Shown: positions 29,796 to 38,737 of the stretch, piece by piece
Numbering within the stretch: the stretch's first letter is position 1
Layout: each line of letters begins with the position of its first letter
Source of the DNA: Ferrimonas aestuarii
GTDB lineage: Bacteria; Pseudomonadota; Gammaproteobacteria; Enterobacterales; Shewanellaceae
Assembly: GCF_005116665.1 (NCBI RefSeq)
Contig: NZ_SWCJ01000014.1
Coordinates: 62,001 to 126,000, forward strand
Direction of reading: 5' to 3'
DNA: 64,000 bases
Program-made: the position numbers and the translations under genes
Notes under the pieces: model-generated
Told to the model about the DNA's origin: nothing
The model's database searches: none
Seen by the model: the letters and a program-made list of their open reading frames with translations, nothing else

Positions 29796-29934
29796 AAGGT
29801 CTCTATATGACCTTTTCGTGACAGGACGTCAGACAATAACAACGGCAACATAGCACAACAACAGTTGCCAGGCTGAGTTGACATCACGTCTCAACAGTCA
29901 CTGCTACAGCCCCGACCATCGGTCGGGGCTTTTT
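29796..29934 (+). ncRNA. candidate small RNA or structured 3' UTR
   Basis: Four successive hairpins can be drawn: AAGGTC/GACCTT (29796-29801, 29809-29814), GGCAAC/GTTGCC (29844-29849, 29864-29869), GTTGA/TCAAC (29877-29881, 29891-29895) and a strong terminator hairpin at 29908-29930. The third hairpin is preceded by a CA-rich loop. There is no reading frame of note. It could be an independent small RNA or the 3' end of the 29497-29763 transcript; no promoter was identified with confidence. Confidence 0.4.
29908..29934 (+). terminator. rho-independent terminator
   Basis: A ten-base perfect stem, AGCCCCGACC / GGTCGGGGCT, with loop ATC and a following T run. It separates the upstream gene from borosin locus B. 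Confidence 0.9.
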
Positions 29935-30029
29935 ACTTTGTATTGTCGACTACGCGGGGTGTTACGCCAGAAATGGTGTTAATTTGGTGTTAAAAACTGC
30001 TTTACCAATGTCACACCCTATTGATATGA

Positions 30030-30043
30030 TTGACCTTAATCAC
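30030..30043 (+). promoter_or_regulatory. possible FNR-type (EtrA) site upstream of borosin locus B
   Basis: TTGAC-CTTA-ATCAC resembles the FNR consensus TTGAT-N4-ATCAA, with one mismatch in each half-site. It lies 52 bases before the precursor start. By eye only. Confidence 0.3.
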
Positions 30044-30094
30044 ATAAAGGAGAAGTGAATCTCCTAGTAAATGCACCAACTTAAGGGACTGACA

Positions 30095-30325
30095 ATGTCA
30101 AAGCTGCTTGATTACCTCAATGAATTGGATTCTAACCCAGATCTGAAAGCCGCCCACGATAAAGACACTGAGTCTTCCATGAAGGCGTATGGCCTGAATA
30201 GTGAAGAGATCGCGGCGGTGATGAGTGGGGATAAGACACAAATCGCCAAGGCTGCTGGAGTGGAGGATGCGGAGGCTATTATCAAAGGGATTACGGCAAG
30301 AGTCACCGACGTTAACCAGGATTAA
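30095..30325 (+). CDS. split-borosin precursor peptide B1
   Basis: A 76-residue peptide from the ATG at 30095, preceded by AAGGGA; an ATG at 30071 would add eight residues but lacks a well-placed ribosome site. The segment LLDYLNELDSNPDLKAAH...MKAYGLNSEEIAAVMSGDKTQIAKAAG matches the borosin-binding domain of SonA, including the SGD-K turn (family match by eye). The C-terminal tail EAIIKGITARVTDVNQD would hold the modified core. Ten bases separate it from the GGDEF gene. A second precursor, sharing YLNELDSNP and SGDK, lies at 32209. Confidence 0.75.
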   Translation: MSKLLDYLNELDSNPDLKAAHDKDTESSMKAYGLNSEEIAAVMSGDKTQIAKAAGVEDAEAIIKGITARVTDVNQD

Positions 30326-30335
30326 GTTGGTAAAG

Positions 30336-32081
30336 ATGAAAGTGCGCTTTGTAACTACGATCTTAATTGTATTTTTATCGCACTTTTCATCTGCGAATGA
30401 TCTAAGCCTTGATAGCTTGTATAGCCTTGATTATAGAGATAAAAGTAAAGTAAAGCGTGAGTTGGAATTATTTGAGAAACGCAAGTTATCTTTGAGCGAA
30501 AAGCAAAAACTAATTTTTGCAAAATCATACTACCTTAGCCTTTGGGGAGATTTTAAAGGTAGAATTAAGTTATTGAACTCCTATGAATGGGATAAAGCTG
30601 AAGATAACATAAAAGTGGGTGCTTATTATCAACTTACTGAGTCATACGTCAACCTAGGAAACTTGGAAAAGGCCCTCTATTATACAAGTAAAGTTACTGA
30701 AATTCTTCCAAACATAAACGAACCTAAATTGAAATCTCTTGCTTATCACTCAATAGCTGATGTTTATGAGAGTTTGTACATGTTTGAGGAATCATACCTT
30801 TTGTCGGAGATGATAATACAGGAAGGTTATGAATCTAGGTCGTCGGAGATATTATGCTATGGAACTTCAAGGGCTATTAAAAATTTATTCAGATTAAAGA
30901 GGTTCCCAGAAATAATTAAAAATAAGAGTGCGGCAATAAGGTATTGTGGCGAGATAAATGATCGTTTCATAATTGAATTGATTACACCTTTGATTCAAAT
31001 TAGCAATAATAAATTGAATTCTGATTTTGATGGTATTGCTAGATTGATTTCCATGTATGACAACCTTGAAGTATCAAGTTCACCCAGAGAGTTTTTTGAA
31101 TTAGAGTTGTTTTTGGCTGAATACTACTTACAGACAGACAACATTGAAAGAGCCTATAATCTATACCAATCTGCCTATTCTAGATCTAGTGATAAAGGTG
31201 ATTATCAATTCATGATTGATGGGTTGGATGGTTTGTTTAAAGTTAGTTTGATTACCGGAGATAGTGAGGCTGCACTTTATTACGCCAAAATCTTAATTGA
31301 TAACCAAAAAGAATTTGAAAGAGAATTGGTTGAAAAATCGAGACTATTTAACAGTCATAAAATCCGAGCTAAAGAGTTGGAGCATCAAATTTCCAAGTTA
31401 AGTCTATCGAATGAAAATTTAATCTTAGAAAGAGAAGTTTTAAATTCACAGAAAAAAGTTTTTAGAGTTGCTGTATTTTCTGCTTTTGCTGGAATCCTCA
31501 TACTAACGTTAGTAATATATCTTTTAGTAAGGCAAAAAATCAGAATGAAAAAGTCGTTAGATACGGACTTTCTTACTGGAGCAATATCTAGATCGAGTGT
31601 GCTTTCTTTAGCTAGGAAAAAGCTTAAAGCTTGTAAAGAAAATGGAGAAAATTTCTCGATAGTTACATTTGATTTAGATAATTTCAAATCAATAAATGAT
31701 AGATTTGGTCATAGTGTTGGTGATTGGGTTTTGCTGACTGTTATAAAAACTATTAAGTTAAATATTCGAGAAAATGACTTTGTTGGACGATTGGGGGGGG
31801 AGGAGTTTATTATTTGCTTGCCGAACTCTGAACTAAGTCAAGCTTTAGTTTTAGCTGAACGTTGCCGAGAGGCATTGGAAAAAATTAATACAAAAGACAT
31901 ATCTTCAATGCTAGTTATAACTGCGAGTTTTGGTGTTTCTGAAATTAATGGCGAAGTGGATAGTTTAAATAAACTTTTAGTCGAGTCGGATCGATGTCTT
32001 TATGCCGCTAAATCTAAGGGGAGAAACTGTATTTCGTCAAATTATGGAGAGCTTGAAAAAGCCAGGATTACTGCGGTGTAA
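30336..32081 (+). CDS. membrane protein: signal peptide, TPR-like repeats, TM, intact GGDEF domain (borosin locus B)
   Basis: 581 residues from the ATG at 30336; the longer frame overlaps the precursor and is rejected because MKVRFVTTILIVFLSHFSSA gives a clear signal peptide. Helical TPR-like repeats span about 25-345. A coiled coil (LEHQISKLSLSNENLILERE) follows, then one membrane helix near 374-397. The GGDEF domain has LTGAISR, DLDNFKSINDRFGHSVGD and the signature RLGGEEF near residue 487, so it looks like an active diguanylate cyclase. Size and plan match the locus A protein, which has lost the motif. The gene is very AT-rich compared with the chromosome. An eight-G tract (31793-31800) encodes part of the active-site motif. 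Confidence 0.82.
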   Translation: MKVRFVTTILIVFLSHFSSANDLSLDSLYSLDYRDKSKVKRELELFEKRKLSLSEKQKLIFAKSYYLSLWGDFKGRIKLLNSYEWDKAEDNIKVGAYYQLTESYVNLGNLEKALYYTSKVTEILPNINEPKLKSLAYHSIADVYESLYMFEESYLLSEMIIQEGYESRSSEILCYGTSRAIKNLFRLKRFPEIIKNKSAAIRYCGEINDRFIIELITPLIQISNNKLNSDFDGIARLISMYDNLEVSSSPREFFELELFLAEYYLQTDNIERAYNLYQSAYSRSSDKGDYQFMIDGLDGLFKVSLITGDSEAALYYAKILIDNQKEFERELVEKSRLFNSHKIRAKELEHQISKLSLSNENLILEREVLNSQKKVFRVAVFSAFAGILILTLVIYLLVRQKIRMKKSLDTDFLTGAISRSSVLSLARKKLKACKENGENFSIVTFDLDNFKSINDRFGHSVGDWVLLTVIKTIKLNIRENDFVGRLGGEEFIICLPNSELSQALVLAERCREALEKINTKDISSMLVITASFGVSEINGEVDSLNKLLVESDRCLYAAKSKGRNCISSNYGELEKARITAV

Positions 32082-32208
32082 AAATTTGTCTTTAATGATT
32101 TTAGTTTGTTGAGAAGCAATCATTATGTATTAAATTATGCTGAAATGATACGGTTAGTTTATGATGAAAAAGATGAATTACTTTAGTCGATTAATAAAAG
32201 TCATATAA

Positions 32209-32541
32209 ATGAAAGATGATATTATGTCTTCATTGTTAGCTGCACTAATTGCCACTGGCGCAGTAGTGCCTACGGGTGCGCCATGCGTTGACTCCAGTTC
32301 GGTTCGAACCGAATCAACTGTACTGAATTATTTAAATGAGCTAGATAGCAATCCACAGTTCGTTGAATTACATCAACAGCATAGCTCAAACCTGATGTTA
32401 GCCTATGGCTTGAATACTGAAGAAATTGTTGCCGTGCAGAGCGGAGATAAGGTACAAATTGCAAAGGCTATAGGTGTTCAAAATTCTGAGTTTCTGATTA
32501 TGGGAACTGTTTATAAAACAACCGATCCTTATCAAAACTAA
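32209..32541 (+). CDS. split-borosin precursor peptide B2 with N-terminal extension
   Basis: Up to 110 residues from the ATG at 32209 (a second ATG at 32224 would give 105; no strong ribosome site decides it). The part from VLNYLNELDSNP through AYGLNTEEIVAVQSGDKVQIAKAIGVQ parallels precursor B1 and is the borosin-binding domain. The tail, EFLIMGTVYKTTDPYQN, differs from B1 and is the likely core. About 36 extra residues precede the domain and include a hydrophobic stretch, SSLLAALIATGAVVPTGAPC, that looks like a signal peptide or lipoprotein-like segment. That is unusual for a substrate of a cytoplasmic enzyme. It lies between the GGDEF and methyltransferase genes. Confidence 0.65.
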   Translation: MKDDIMSSLLAALIATGAVVPTGAPCVDSSSVRTESTVLNYLNELDSNPQFVELHQQHSSNLMLAYGLNTEEIVAVQSGDKVQIAKAIGVQNSEFLIMGTVYKTTDPYQN

Positions 32542-32732
32542 AGATGAAAGAGCAGTGGATGGATACGAAGTATTTTTTAAATAATTACTGTGTCTAAACA
32601 TTGCTTTATAATTGTTGGATCAATTGTGCTAAGGCTTTAATCTCAGAGTTATATTCAATTAGTAAATTTGGTTCAGCTGAATATTGATCATAATAATGAG
32701 TTTCTAGAAAAAGTAAGGATAAGAGATTTTTA

Positions 32733-33554
32733 ATGGAAAATAGTTTAAAAGGAAGTTTAGTTTGTGCGGGATCCGGTATGCGTTTAGGTGGTCAGATGAC
32801 TGCACGTGTACGTTCAATTATTGAAAACGCCGATGTGGTATTGGCTGCGCCTTCCAGTCACTTGAGCATTCAGTTGATTAAGTCAATGAGCAAAGAGTTT
32901 ATCGATTTGACCTTAGAGTATGGCGAAGGGGGAGGTAAGGGGAAGGCCTCATCCCAGACATACGATGATATGGCTGCAGCTATTCATGCTCAGGTTAAGA
33001 TGGGTAAGCAAGTAGCGGCAATCTTTTACGGTCATCCAATGGTGTTTGCTTGTGTCGCGAAAAAGGCAATCAACTTGGTTCGCGAGGAGGGCTTCACTGC
33101 GACTGTTGAGCCGGGTATCTGCGCATCGGATTGTTTGTTTGCCGACTTAGAGATGGATCCGGCAACAGACGGTGAACAATCGATGGAGAGTACTAAGTTT
33201 CTCATTCAAAAGAAGCTCATTGATAACACCTCTTTGTTGATTTTGTGGCAACCCGGTGTGGTCGGTGATTTGACGGGAACTTGGTATGAAACAAACCCGA
33301 CCTATGTTCAGTTGCTAGTTGATAAACTTGCCACTTATTACCCACTGGATCACGATGTGATTCTTTATGAGGCGGCGACTTCACCATTAGAGACCCGTCG
33401 TATCGAGCATATTCAGCTTGGGGAGCTTGCCCAAGCTGAATTAAAGCAGATCACCACCTTAGTGGTTCCACCCCTAGCTAAAGCAGAATTTGATCAACAT
33501 ATGATTGATAAAATCAAAACTTTAGAAGCGGTTGCTTGGCAGCAGAAGAACTAA
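32733..33554 (+). CDS. borosin-type peptide alpha-N-methyltransferase, locus B
   Basis: A 273-residue tetrapyrrole-methylase-fold enzyme of the split-borosin branch. Visible are SLVCAGSGMRLGGQMT at the N-terminus, FYGHPMVFACV at 98-108, VEPGICASDCLFADLEMDP near 125-142 and LWQPGVVGD near 171-179. These parallel SonM (recalled). At the position where OphMA, SonM and the locus A enzyme have an arginine three residues before the T/A-Y pair, this protein has serine (S73 before T76-Y77), with a glycine-rich loop before it. Whether activity is retained is unclear. GC content is closer to the chromosome than that of the GGDEF gene. A terminator follows. Confidence 0.82.
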   Translation: MENSLKGSLVCAGSGMRLGGQMTARVRSIIENADVVLAAPSSHLSIQLIKSMSKEFIDLTLEYGEGGGKGKASSQTYDDMAAAIHAQVKMGKQVAAIFYGHPMVFACVAKKAINLVREEGFTATVEPGICASDCLFADLEMDPATDGEQSMESTKFLIQKKLIDNTSLLILWQPGVVGDLTGTWYETNPTYVQLLVDKLATYYPLDHDVILYEAATSPLETRRIEHIQLGELAQAELKQITTLVVPPLAKAEFDQHMIDKIKTLEAVAWQQKN

Positions 33555-33582
33555 ATCACCCCTTGTGAATAGCAAGGAAAAT

Positions 33583-33612
33583 TAAGGCCAGCGATTGCTG
33601 GCCTTATTGTTA
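33583..33612. terminator. hairpin between borosin locus B and his operon
   Basis: The perfect ten-base stem TAAGGCCAGC / GCTGGCCTTA has loop GATT, with T-rich sequence after it on the plus strand. It probably ends locus B and may also serve the convergent his operon. Confidence 0.7.
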
Positions 33613-33638
33613 TTGATGGCTAAGCCTTAGTCCCGTTT

Positions 33639-34229
33639 CTACTTATGGCGCTCAATCAACTTGTCGATCACCTGAGTCATCGGCAGTTGTTGCTGTTCGA
33701 GTAGTACCGTTAGGTGGTACAGCAGATCGGCGGTTTCATCGATGAGATTTTGCTTATCATTCGTGGCGGCGGCCAGTGCCACTTCAACGCCCTCTTCACC
33801 GACTTTTTGGGCGACGCGTCTGGGATTGCCCTGCAGCAAACTGGCGGTATAGCTGCTTTGAGGTTCGCTATCACGGCGGGCGTGAACTAGGCTGGCCAAC
33901 TGGCCTAAAAATGGCTGGTTTTCTAAAAAGCAGCTGGTATTGCCTAGGTGACAAGTTGGCCCCTCGGGAACCGCTTGAATTAAGATGGCGTCGTTATCGC
34001 AGTCGGTGCCTATCTCAACCAAGGTTAATACGTTGCCTGAGCTTTCGCCTTTGGTCCACAGGCGCTGTTTTGAGCGGCTGTAGAAGGTAACTTTCTTGGT
34101 TTCAATGGTTACCGCCATCGCCTCAGGGTTCATGTAGCCGAGCATCAATACTTGGCCACTGCGATAATCTTGAACCACTACGGGCACTAGGTTGTCCATC
34201 TTGGCCCAATCAATTGATAGTGTGGTCAT
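33639..34229 (-). CDS. hisIE: bifunctional phosphoribosyl-AMP cyclohydrolase / phosphoribosyl-ATP pyrophosphatase
   Basis: A 196-residue fusion for steps two and three of histidine synthesis. The N-terminal HisI part has [33 protein letters not shown] and zinc-site cysteines ([16 protein letters not shown]). The C-terminal HisE part has [12 protein letters not shown] and ADLLYHL. Last gene of the his operon, overlapping hisF by four bases. Confidence 0.95.
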   Translation of the reverse strand: MTTLSIDWAKMDNLVPVVVQDYRSGQVLMLGYMNPEAMAVTIETKKVTFYSRSKQRLWTKGESSGNVLTLVEIGTDCDNDAILIQAVPEGPTCHLGNTSCFLENQPFLGQLASLVHARRDSEPQSSYTASLLQGNPRRVAQKVGEEGVEVALAAATNDKQNLIDETADLLYHLTVLLEQQQLPMTQVIDKLIERHK

Positions 34230-34999
34230 AAGCGTGTCTCAACCCCTTGTTGTTTTAGGTAGTGCTTTAGTTGTTGAATGTCGATGATCTGTTTGTGAAA
34301 CACCGAAGCGGCTAGGGCGCCATCGACTCTGGCCTCAGTGAATACGTCATAAAAGTGCTCCATGGCGCCGGCTCCGCCGGAGGCGATCAGCGGCAGATTG
34401 GTGACTTGGCGAACCGCAGACAGCTGCTTGATGTCATAGCCCTGACGCACGCCATCTTGATTCATCACATTCAGCACAATCTCTCCCGCACCCCGTTTTT
34501 CCACCTCTTGTGCCCAGTCTTGAGTGAACCATTGGGTTTGTCGGGTAGCGGTTTCATCGCCGGTAAACTGATATACCTTGTAACTGCCACTGGCCTTATC
34601 GAACCAAGAATCGATGCCGACCACCACACACTGACGACCAAAGGTGTCGTTCAGGCGGTTGATAAGGCTAGGATCCGCCAGCGCGGGGGAGTTCACCGAG
34701 ATCTTATCGGCGCCATCGGCCAGAATTTGCTGGGCATCGTCAAGGGTGCGGATGCCCCCAGCAACACAAAACGGAATGTCTAAACGCTCGGCTACGGCGC
34801 TTACCCAGCTTTTATCGACGGTACGTCCGTCGCTGGAGGCGGTGATGTCGTAAAACACCAGCTCGTCTGCGCCTTCTTGCGCGTAGCGACTGGCTAGATC
34901 CAAGATGTCTCCCACCACCTGGTGGTTGCGAAATTGCACTCCCTTGACCACTTGTCCCGATTTCACATCCAGACAGGGGATGATTCGTTTGGCTAGCAT
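34226..34999 (-). CDS. hisF: imidazole glycerol phosphate synthase cyclase subunit
   Basis: 257 residues from the ATG at 34999; the open frame runs upstream into the hisA end but [20 protein letters not shown] is the standard HisF start. A TIM barrel with catalytic aspartates in CLDV and the VVVGIDSW region, and phosphate loops (VAGGIRT, ASGGAG). Pairs with HisH to convert PRFAR to IGP and AICAR. A gap of about 130 bases separates it from hisA. Confidence 0.95.
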   Translation of the reverse strand: MLAKRIIPCLDVKSGQVVKGVQFRNHQVVGDILDLASRYAQEGADELVFYDITASSDGRTVDKSWVSAVAERLDIPFCVAGGIRTLDDAQQILADGADKISVNSPALADPSLINRLNDTFGRQCVVVGIDSWFDKASGSYKVYQFTGDETATRQTQWFTQDWAQEVEKRGAGEIVLNVMNQDGVRQGYDIKQLSAVRQVTNLPLIASGGAGAMEHFYDVFTEARVDGALAASVFHKQIIDIQQLKHYLKQQGVETRL

Positions 35000-35129
35000 G
35001 GCGTTGTTCCCCCAGTGTCGCTGCATTTTCGGATGCCGGTTCTGCCGTGCGACAGACGCTTGGCGGCGCACGTCTCCGTTTGCTTTGGTTGCCAGCGGTG
35101 AAGACGCCCCTGATTGCTGAGTTCGCAGG

Positions 35130-35870
35130 TTATTGATCGTCTTGCCAGCATGACAGCGCCTCCTCAATGGTGAATCGTCCCGTTAGCAGCGCCTTACCGA
35201 TGATAATGCCACCAATGCCAATGGATTTAAGGGCGCGAAGATCACTGAGTTCGGCAATGCCACCGGAGGCCTGCCAGCGGATTTCCGGATACTGAGATAC
35301 CAGCTTTTGATACAGCGCCACATTCGGGCCGGTCAACATGCCATCGCGGTCGATGTCGGTACACAGCACATGCTTGAGGCCGCCGGCTCTTAAGGGAGTC
35401 AGTACCTCTTCAATTAATTTGCCCGAGCCTTGCTGCCAACCGTGGGTAGCAACCTGAGCATTGCCGTTGTCATCCAAAAGCAGATCCAGTGCCACGGTGA
35501 TGCGCTCTGGGCCAAGCTCGGTGATCCAGCCCGCCACCAGCTCTGGGTGTTTGGCGGCCAGCGAACCGATAACGACTTTATTCACCCCAAGATCGAGCAG
35601 CGCCGTCACCTCCTCGAGACTGCGAATGCCCCCGCCAACCTGCACGGGGCAGTTTAGATTCGCCACCAATCGAGTGAGAGTGTCGAGCTGGCGCTTATCG
35701 GGATCCTTAGCGCCATCGAGATCAACAATGTGCAGCAGCGAAGAGCCAGCGTCCTGATAGGCGCGAAGCTGTGCTAGAGGATCGGCATCGAAATTGGTGA
35801 CTTGATTAAAATCGCCTTTCTTAAGGCGCACCACTTGACCGTCAATAAGATCGATTGCTGGAATGATCAT
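35130..35870 (-). CDS. hisA: ProFAR isomerase
   Basis: A 246-residue TIM barrel with the start [20 protein letters not shown], the catalytic Asp in AIDL and the second in CTDIDRDG, and phosphate-binding VGGGIRS and ASGGIAEL. Overlaps hisH by four bases. Confidence 0.95.
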   Translation of the reverse strand: MIIPAIDLIDGQVVRLKKGDFNQVTNFDADPLAQLRAYQDAGSSLLHIVDLDGAKDPDKRQLDTLTRLVANLNCPVQVGGGIRSLEEVTALLDLGVNKVVIGSLAAKHPELVAGWITELGPERITVALDLLLDDNGNAQVATHGWQQGSGKLIEEVLTPLRAGGLKHVLCTDIDRDGMLTGPNVALYQKLVSQYPEIRWQASGGIAELSDLRALKSIGIGGIIIGKALLTGRFTIEEALSCWQDDQ

Positions 35871-36535
35871 CCTTTCATCTCCATGAAATTTTTCAAAATT
35901 TTAGCGCCGACTTGACCGCTACGCTCCGGGTGAAACTGCACGCCCATAAAGTTATCCTGTGCCACGGCAGCGGCAAAGGGGTGGCCATAGGTGCATTTAG
36001 CGATGGTCACATCAGCATTTGCGTTTGGCTTATCTGATGGCAGCAGCGCGCCATAGCTGTGAACAAAGTAGACGTACTCGCCATCGTTAATGCCTTGAAA
36101 CAGTGGGTGGTCGTCCACCTCAAGGGTGTTCCAACCCATGTGGGGCAGGGGCATGCCGCCGCTTTTCAGTGCCTCTATGGTAAAGGGCACGATGCCGGTG
36201 AGCACGGTGGTATCGATGGCGTCATTGCTGCTTTCGGTCACCGCACTTTCCTCACTGCTAATGCCAAGCATCTGCATACCAAGGCAGATCCCAAGCACCG
36301 GCTGAGTCAGGCTAGGTAACAGGTCGAGTACCCCGGTTTGATTTAGGGCAGCCATGCCCGCCTGTGCGCTACCAACGCCAGGAAGAATGACCCTTGGGCT
36401 GGCAGCAATCACATTAAGGTCTCGGGTTACGGTAACCGTGGCACCGATGCGCTCTAGCGCAAAACGCACCGAGCTTAAGTTGGCGCAGCCGGTATCGATG
36501 ATGGTGACTGCGTTTGAGCTTAATACCTGTGTCAC
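35867..36535 (-). CDS. hisH: imidazole glycerol phosphate synthase glutaminase subunit
   Basis: A 222-residue class I glutamine amidotransferase. The nucleophile cysteine is in LGICLGMQML, and the His-Glu pair is in GVQFHPERSG. It supplies ammonia to HisF. It is somewhat longer than E. coli HisH (196) because of an insert (SAVTESSNDAIDTTVL) after the nucleophile elbow. It overlaps hisB by one base. Confidence 0.94.
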   Translation of the reverse strand: MTQVLSSNAVTIIDTGCANLSSVRFALERIGATVTVTRDLNVIAASPRVILPGVGSAQAGMAALNQTGVLDLLPSLTQPVLGICLGMQMLGISSEESAVTESSNDAIDTTVLTGIVPFTIEALKSGGMPLPHMGWNTLEVDDHPLFQGINDGEYVYFVHSYGALLPSDKPNANADVTIAKCTYGHPFAAAVAQDNFMGVQFHPERSGQVGAKILKNFMEMKG

Positions 36536-37602
36536 TACAGCACTCCTTTGGAGGAGGGCAGTTCGCTGCCCTCAATGCGAATCGCTTGGCGCAAGGTGCG
36601 ACCGAAGACTTTAAACAGCGCTTCCACTTTGTGGTGTTCGTTGTCGCCATCCACCGTGAGGTGCAAGGTGGCACCTAAGCTGTCGGCCAGTGAGCGGAAA
36701 AAGTGCGGCACCATCTCGGTGCTAAGCTCGCCGACTTTGTCACGGGTAAACTGGCCGGTAAATTTCATAAATGGACGCCCTGAGAGATCGAGTAGGCACT
36801 GGGCGCCGGTTTCATCCATCGGCAGGGCAAAACCGAAGCGGCCGATGCCTCGTTTATCACCCAGCGCTTGTTTGAGGGCTTGCCCCAGAGTCAGCGCCAC
36901 GTCTTCAACACTGTGGTGCTCGTCGATGTGATAGTCGCCCTTCATGGAAAGAGTCATGTTAAAGCCGCCGTGGGTGGCGATCTGCTCCAGCATGTGGTCG
37001 AAAAAGCCAAGTCCGGTATTGATGCTGACTTGACCTTTGTTATCCAGATCGACGCTTACCTCGATATCGGTCTCTTTGGTGGTGCGCCGAACTGTGGCTT
37101 GGCGCTCGGTTTGCGTCAGCCTCGCCACCACCTTATCCCAGCCAAAGAGGTCTCGGTCATAGCGAATGCCTGTTACGCCCATGGCCTCGGCCAGTTGCAG
37201 ATCCGTTTGGCGATCGCCAATCACGGCCGAGCGGGTGAAGTCCACTTTGCCTTGGGTCAAGTAGTCTCGAACCAACCCCAACTTGGGCTTGCGGCAACTG
37301 CAGTTATCGTCATCGAAGTGCGGGCAGATAAGCACATCGTCAAAACGAATCCCTTGGCTGGTGAACAGCGCCATCATGGCGTCGTGGGGCGCATCAAAGG
37401 TGTCTTTGGGAAAGCTGTCGGTACCCAAACCATCTTGATTGGAAACCATCACCAAACGATAGCCAGCCTGCTGCAGTGACAGTAGCGCCGGAACCACGCC
37501 GGGCTCAAACACCAGTTTTTCCAGAGAGTCCAGTTGCTTGTCGGTGGCCGGTTCCTCCACCAGAGTACCGTCTCGGTCAATAAAGAGGATGGGTTGAGTC
37601 AT
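36535..37602 (-). CDS. hisB: bifunctional histidinol-phosphatase / imidazoleglycerol-phosphate dehydratase
   Basis: 355 residues from the ATG at 37602, the E. coli length; 19 extra upstream codons are rejected. The N-terminal HAD phosphatase has [12 protein letters not shown] and zinc-loop cysteines ([15 protein letters not shown]). The C-terminal dehydratase has [14 protein letters not shown] and [14 protein letters not shown] manganese-binding motifs. Overlaps hisC by four bases. Confidence 0.95.
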   Translation of the reverse strand: MTQPILFIDRDGTLVEEPATDKQLDSLEKLVFEPGVVPALLSLQQAGYRLVMVSNQDGLGTDSFPKDTFDAPHDAMMALFTSQGIRFDDVLICPHFDDDNCSCRKPKLGLVRDYLTQGKVDFTRSAVIGDRQTDLQLAEAMGVTGIRYDRDLFGWDKVVARLTQTERQATVRRTTKETDIEVSVDLDNKGQVSINTGLGFFDHMLEQIATHGGFNMTLSMKGDYHIDEHHSVEDVALTLGQALKQALGDKRGIGRFGFALPMDETGAQCLLDLSGRPFMKFTGQFTRDKVGELSTEMVPHFFRSLADSLGATLHLTVDGDNEHHKVEALFKVFGRTLRQAIRIEGSELPSSKGVL

Positions 37603-38729
37603 GATTGCGTTTCCTGTTGTTGTTCTTGTGTCTGTTTTTGCGCCGGTTGTTGACTGCATTGGGAGTCTAACTGTTTAAGCGCTTGGTACAGTTGAGTCAT
37701 CTCGCCGTCTGAGCCGATGCTGATTCGCAGCCAGCCGGGCAGGGCGCTGTAGGCACGGATTAGTATTCCTTTTTGGGCAAGTAAGGAGAGAATCTGTTGG
37801 CTAAGCTCGGCATCGCCCACATTGAAAATCACAAAGTTACTGGCTGATGGCAGCACCTCTTTGACCATGGCAAGAGCTGATAACCTCTGACAGAGCTCCA
37901 ACCGCCGGGCGTTGAGTTGACTGACTTGGCTTTGCATACGACGAATGCCGAAGTTTGACAGGGTTTCCTCTGCAAGGCTTGCTACCGGCAGCGGCACCGG
38001 ATAGGGGGCAATGACCTTCTCCAGCAGGCTAATCACGTCCTCACTGGCAAGCACAAACCCGCAGCGAGCACCGGCGAGCGCAAAGGCTTTTGACAGGGTG
38101 CGCAGTACCACGAGATTGGCTAGCTGAGCTAATTCGTCAGCCATGGTTTGCTCTGGGCAAAACTCGATGTAGGCTTCATCAATCACGACAAGGGTGTCTG
38201 GCAGGGCCTTTGCTAGCTTGATGAGCTCTTCTACGGGCACCAAGGTGCCGGTTGGGTTATTGGGGTTACACACAAACACCAATTTGGCGTCTTGACCTGC
38301 TTGATAGAGCCTTTGGGGCAGCCTATAGCCCGATTCCCACTCCACGGCGTCGAACTGCACACCGCAAGTCACAGCGCTGATGCGATACATGCCGTAACTT
38401 GGGGTGAGACTCACGACTTTGTCTTTGCCGGGTACGCAGAAGGTGCGGATCAGCAGCTCAATGCCTTCGTCGGCGCCACGGGTGATCAGTACCTGATTAG
38501 CGTTTAGGCCTGCATAGGTGGCATAGCGGTTTCGAAGCTCCTCGGGCTGACAATCCGGGTAACGGTTGACCCCTTGCAGAGCGGCATTGCAAAACGGGTT
38601 TTCATTGGCATTGAGCCACACTTCGCCACCAGAGGCTTCCCGGCGCGCCGAGGCGTAGGGCACCAGCTCTCGAAGTTCTGGGCGACACAGGCGTTGAGCA
38701 AGATTGTAATTATCGGTTTGAGTCATCAT
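37599..38729 (-). CDS. hisC: histidinol-phosphate aminotransferase
   Basis: A 376-residue PLP enzyme. The Schiff-base lysine is in [25 protein letters not shown] and VIDEAYIEF hold the cofactor. The C-terminus ends in a glutamine-rich tail ([16 protein letters not shown]) not needed by the family. The tail overlaps the hisB start. A second ATG follows the first directly. Confidence 0.95.
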   Translation of the reverse strand: MMTQTDNYNLAQRLCRPELRELVPYASARREASGGEVWLNANENPFCNAALQGVNRYPDCQPEELRNRYATYAGLNANQVLITRGADEGIELLIRTFCVPGKDKVVSLTPSYGMYRISAVTCGVQFDAVEWESGYRLPQRLYQAGQDAKLVFVCNPNNPTGTLVPVEELIKLAKALPDTLVVIDEAYIEFCPEQTMADELAQLANLVVLRTLSKAFALAGARCGFVLASEDVISLLEKVIAPYPVPLPVASLAEETLSNFGIRRMQSQVSQLNARRLELCQRLSALAMVKEVLPSASNFVIFNVGDAELSQQILSLLAQKGILIRAYSALPGWLRISIGSDGEMTQLYQALKQLDSQCSQQPAQKQTQEQQQETQS

Positions 38730-38737
38730 TGTGCTTC

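Noticed and set aside
29796..29880. Identity of the structured RNA as GcvB or Spot 42
   Set aside because: The CA-rich stretch is the complement of the G/U-rich GcvB seed, and no match to Spot 42 could be drawn.
30225..30335. Longer start for the locus B GGDEF protein overlapping precursor B1
   Set aside because: It would hide the clear signal peptide that begins at 30336 and overlap most of the precursor's C-terminal half.
34999..35167. N-terminal extension of hisF
   Set aside because: The extra 56 codons have no similarity to HisF and the standard start is preserved at 34999.
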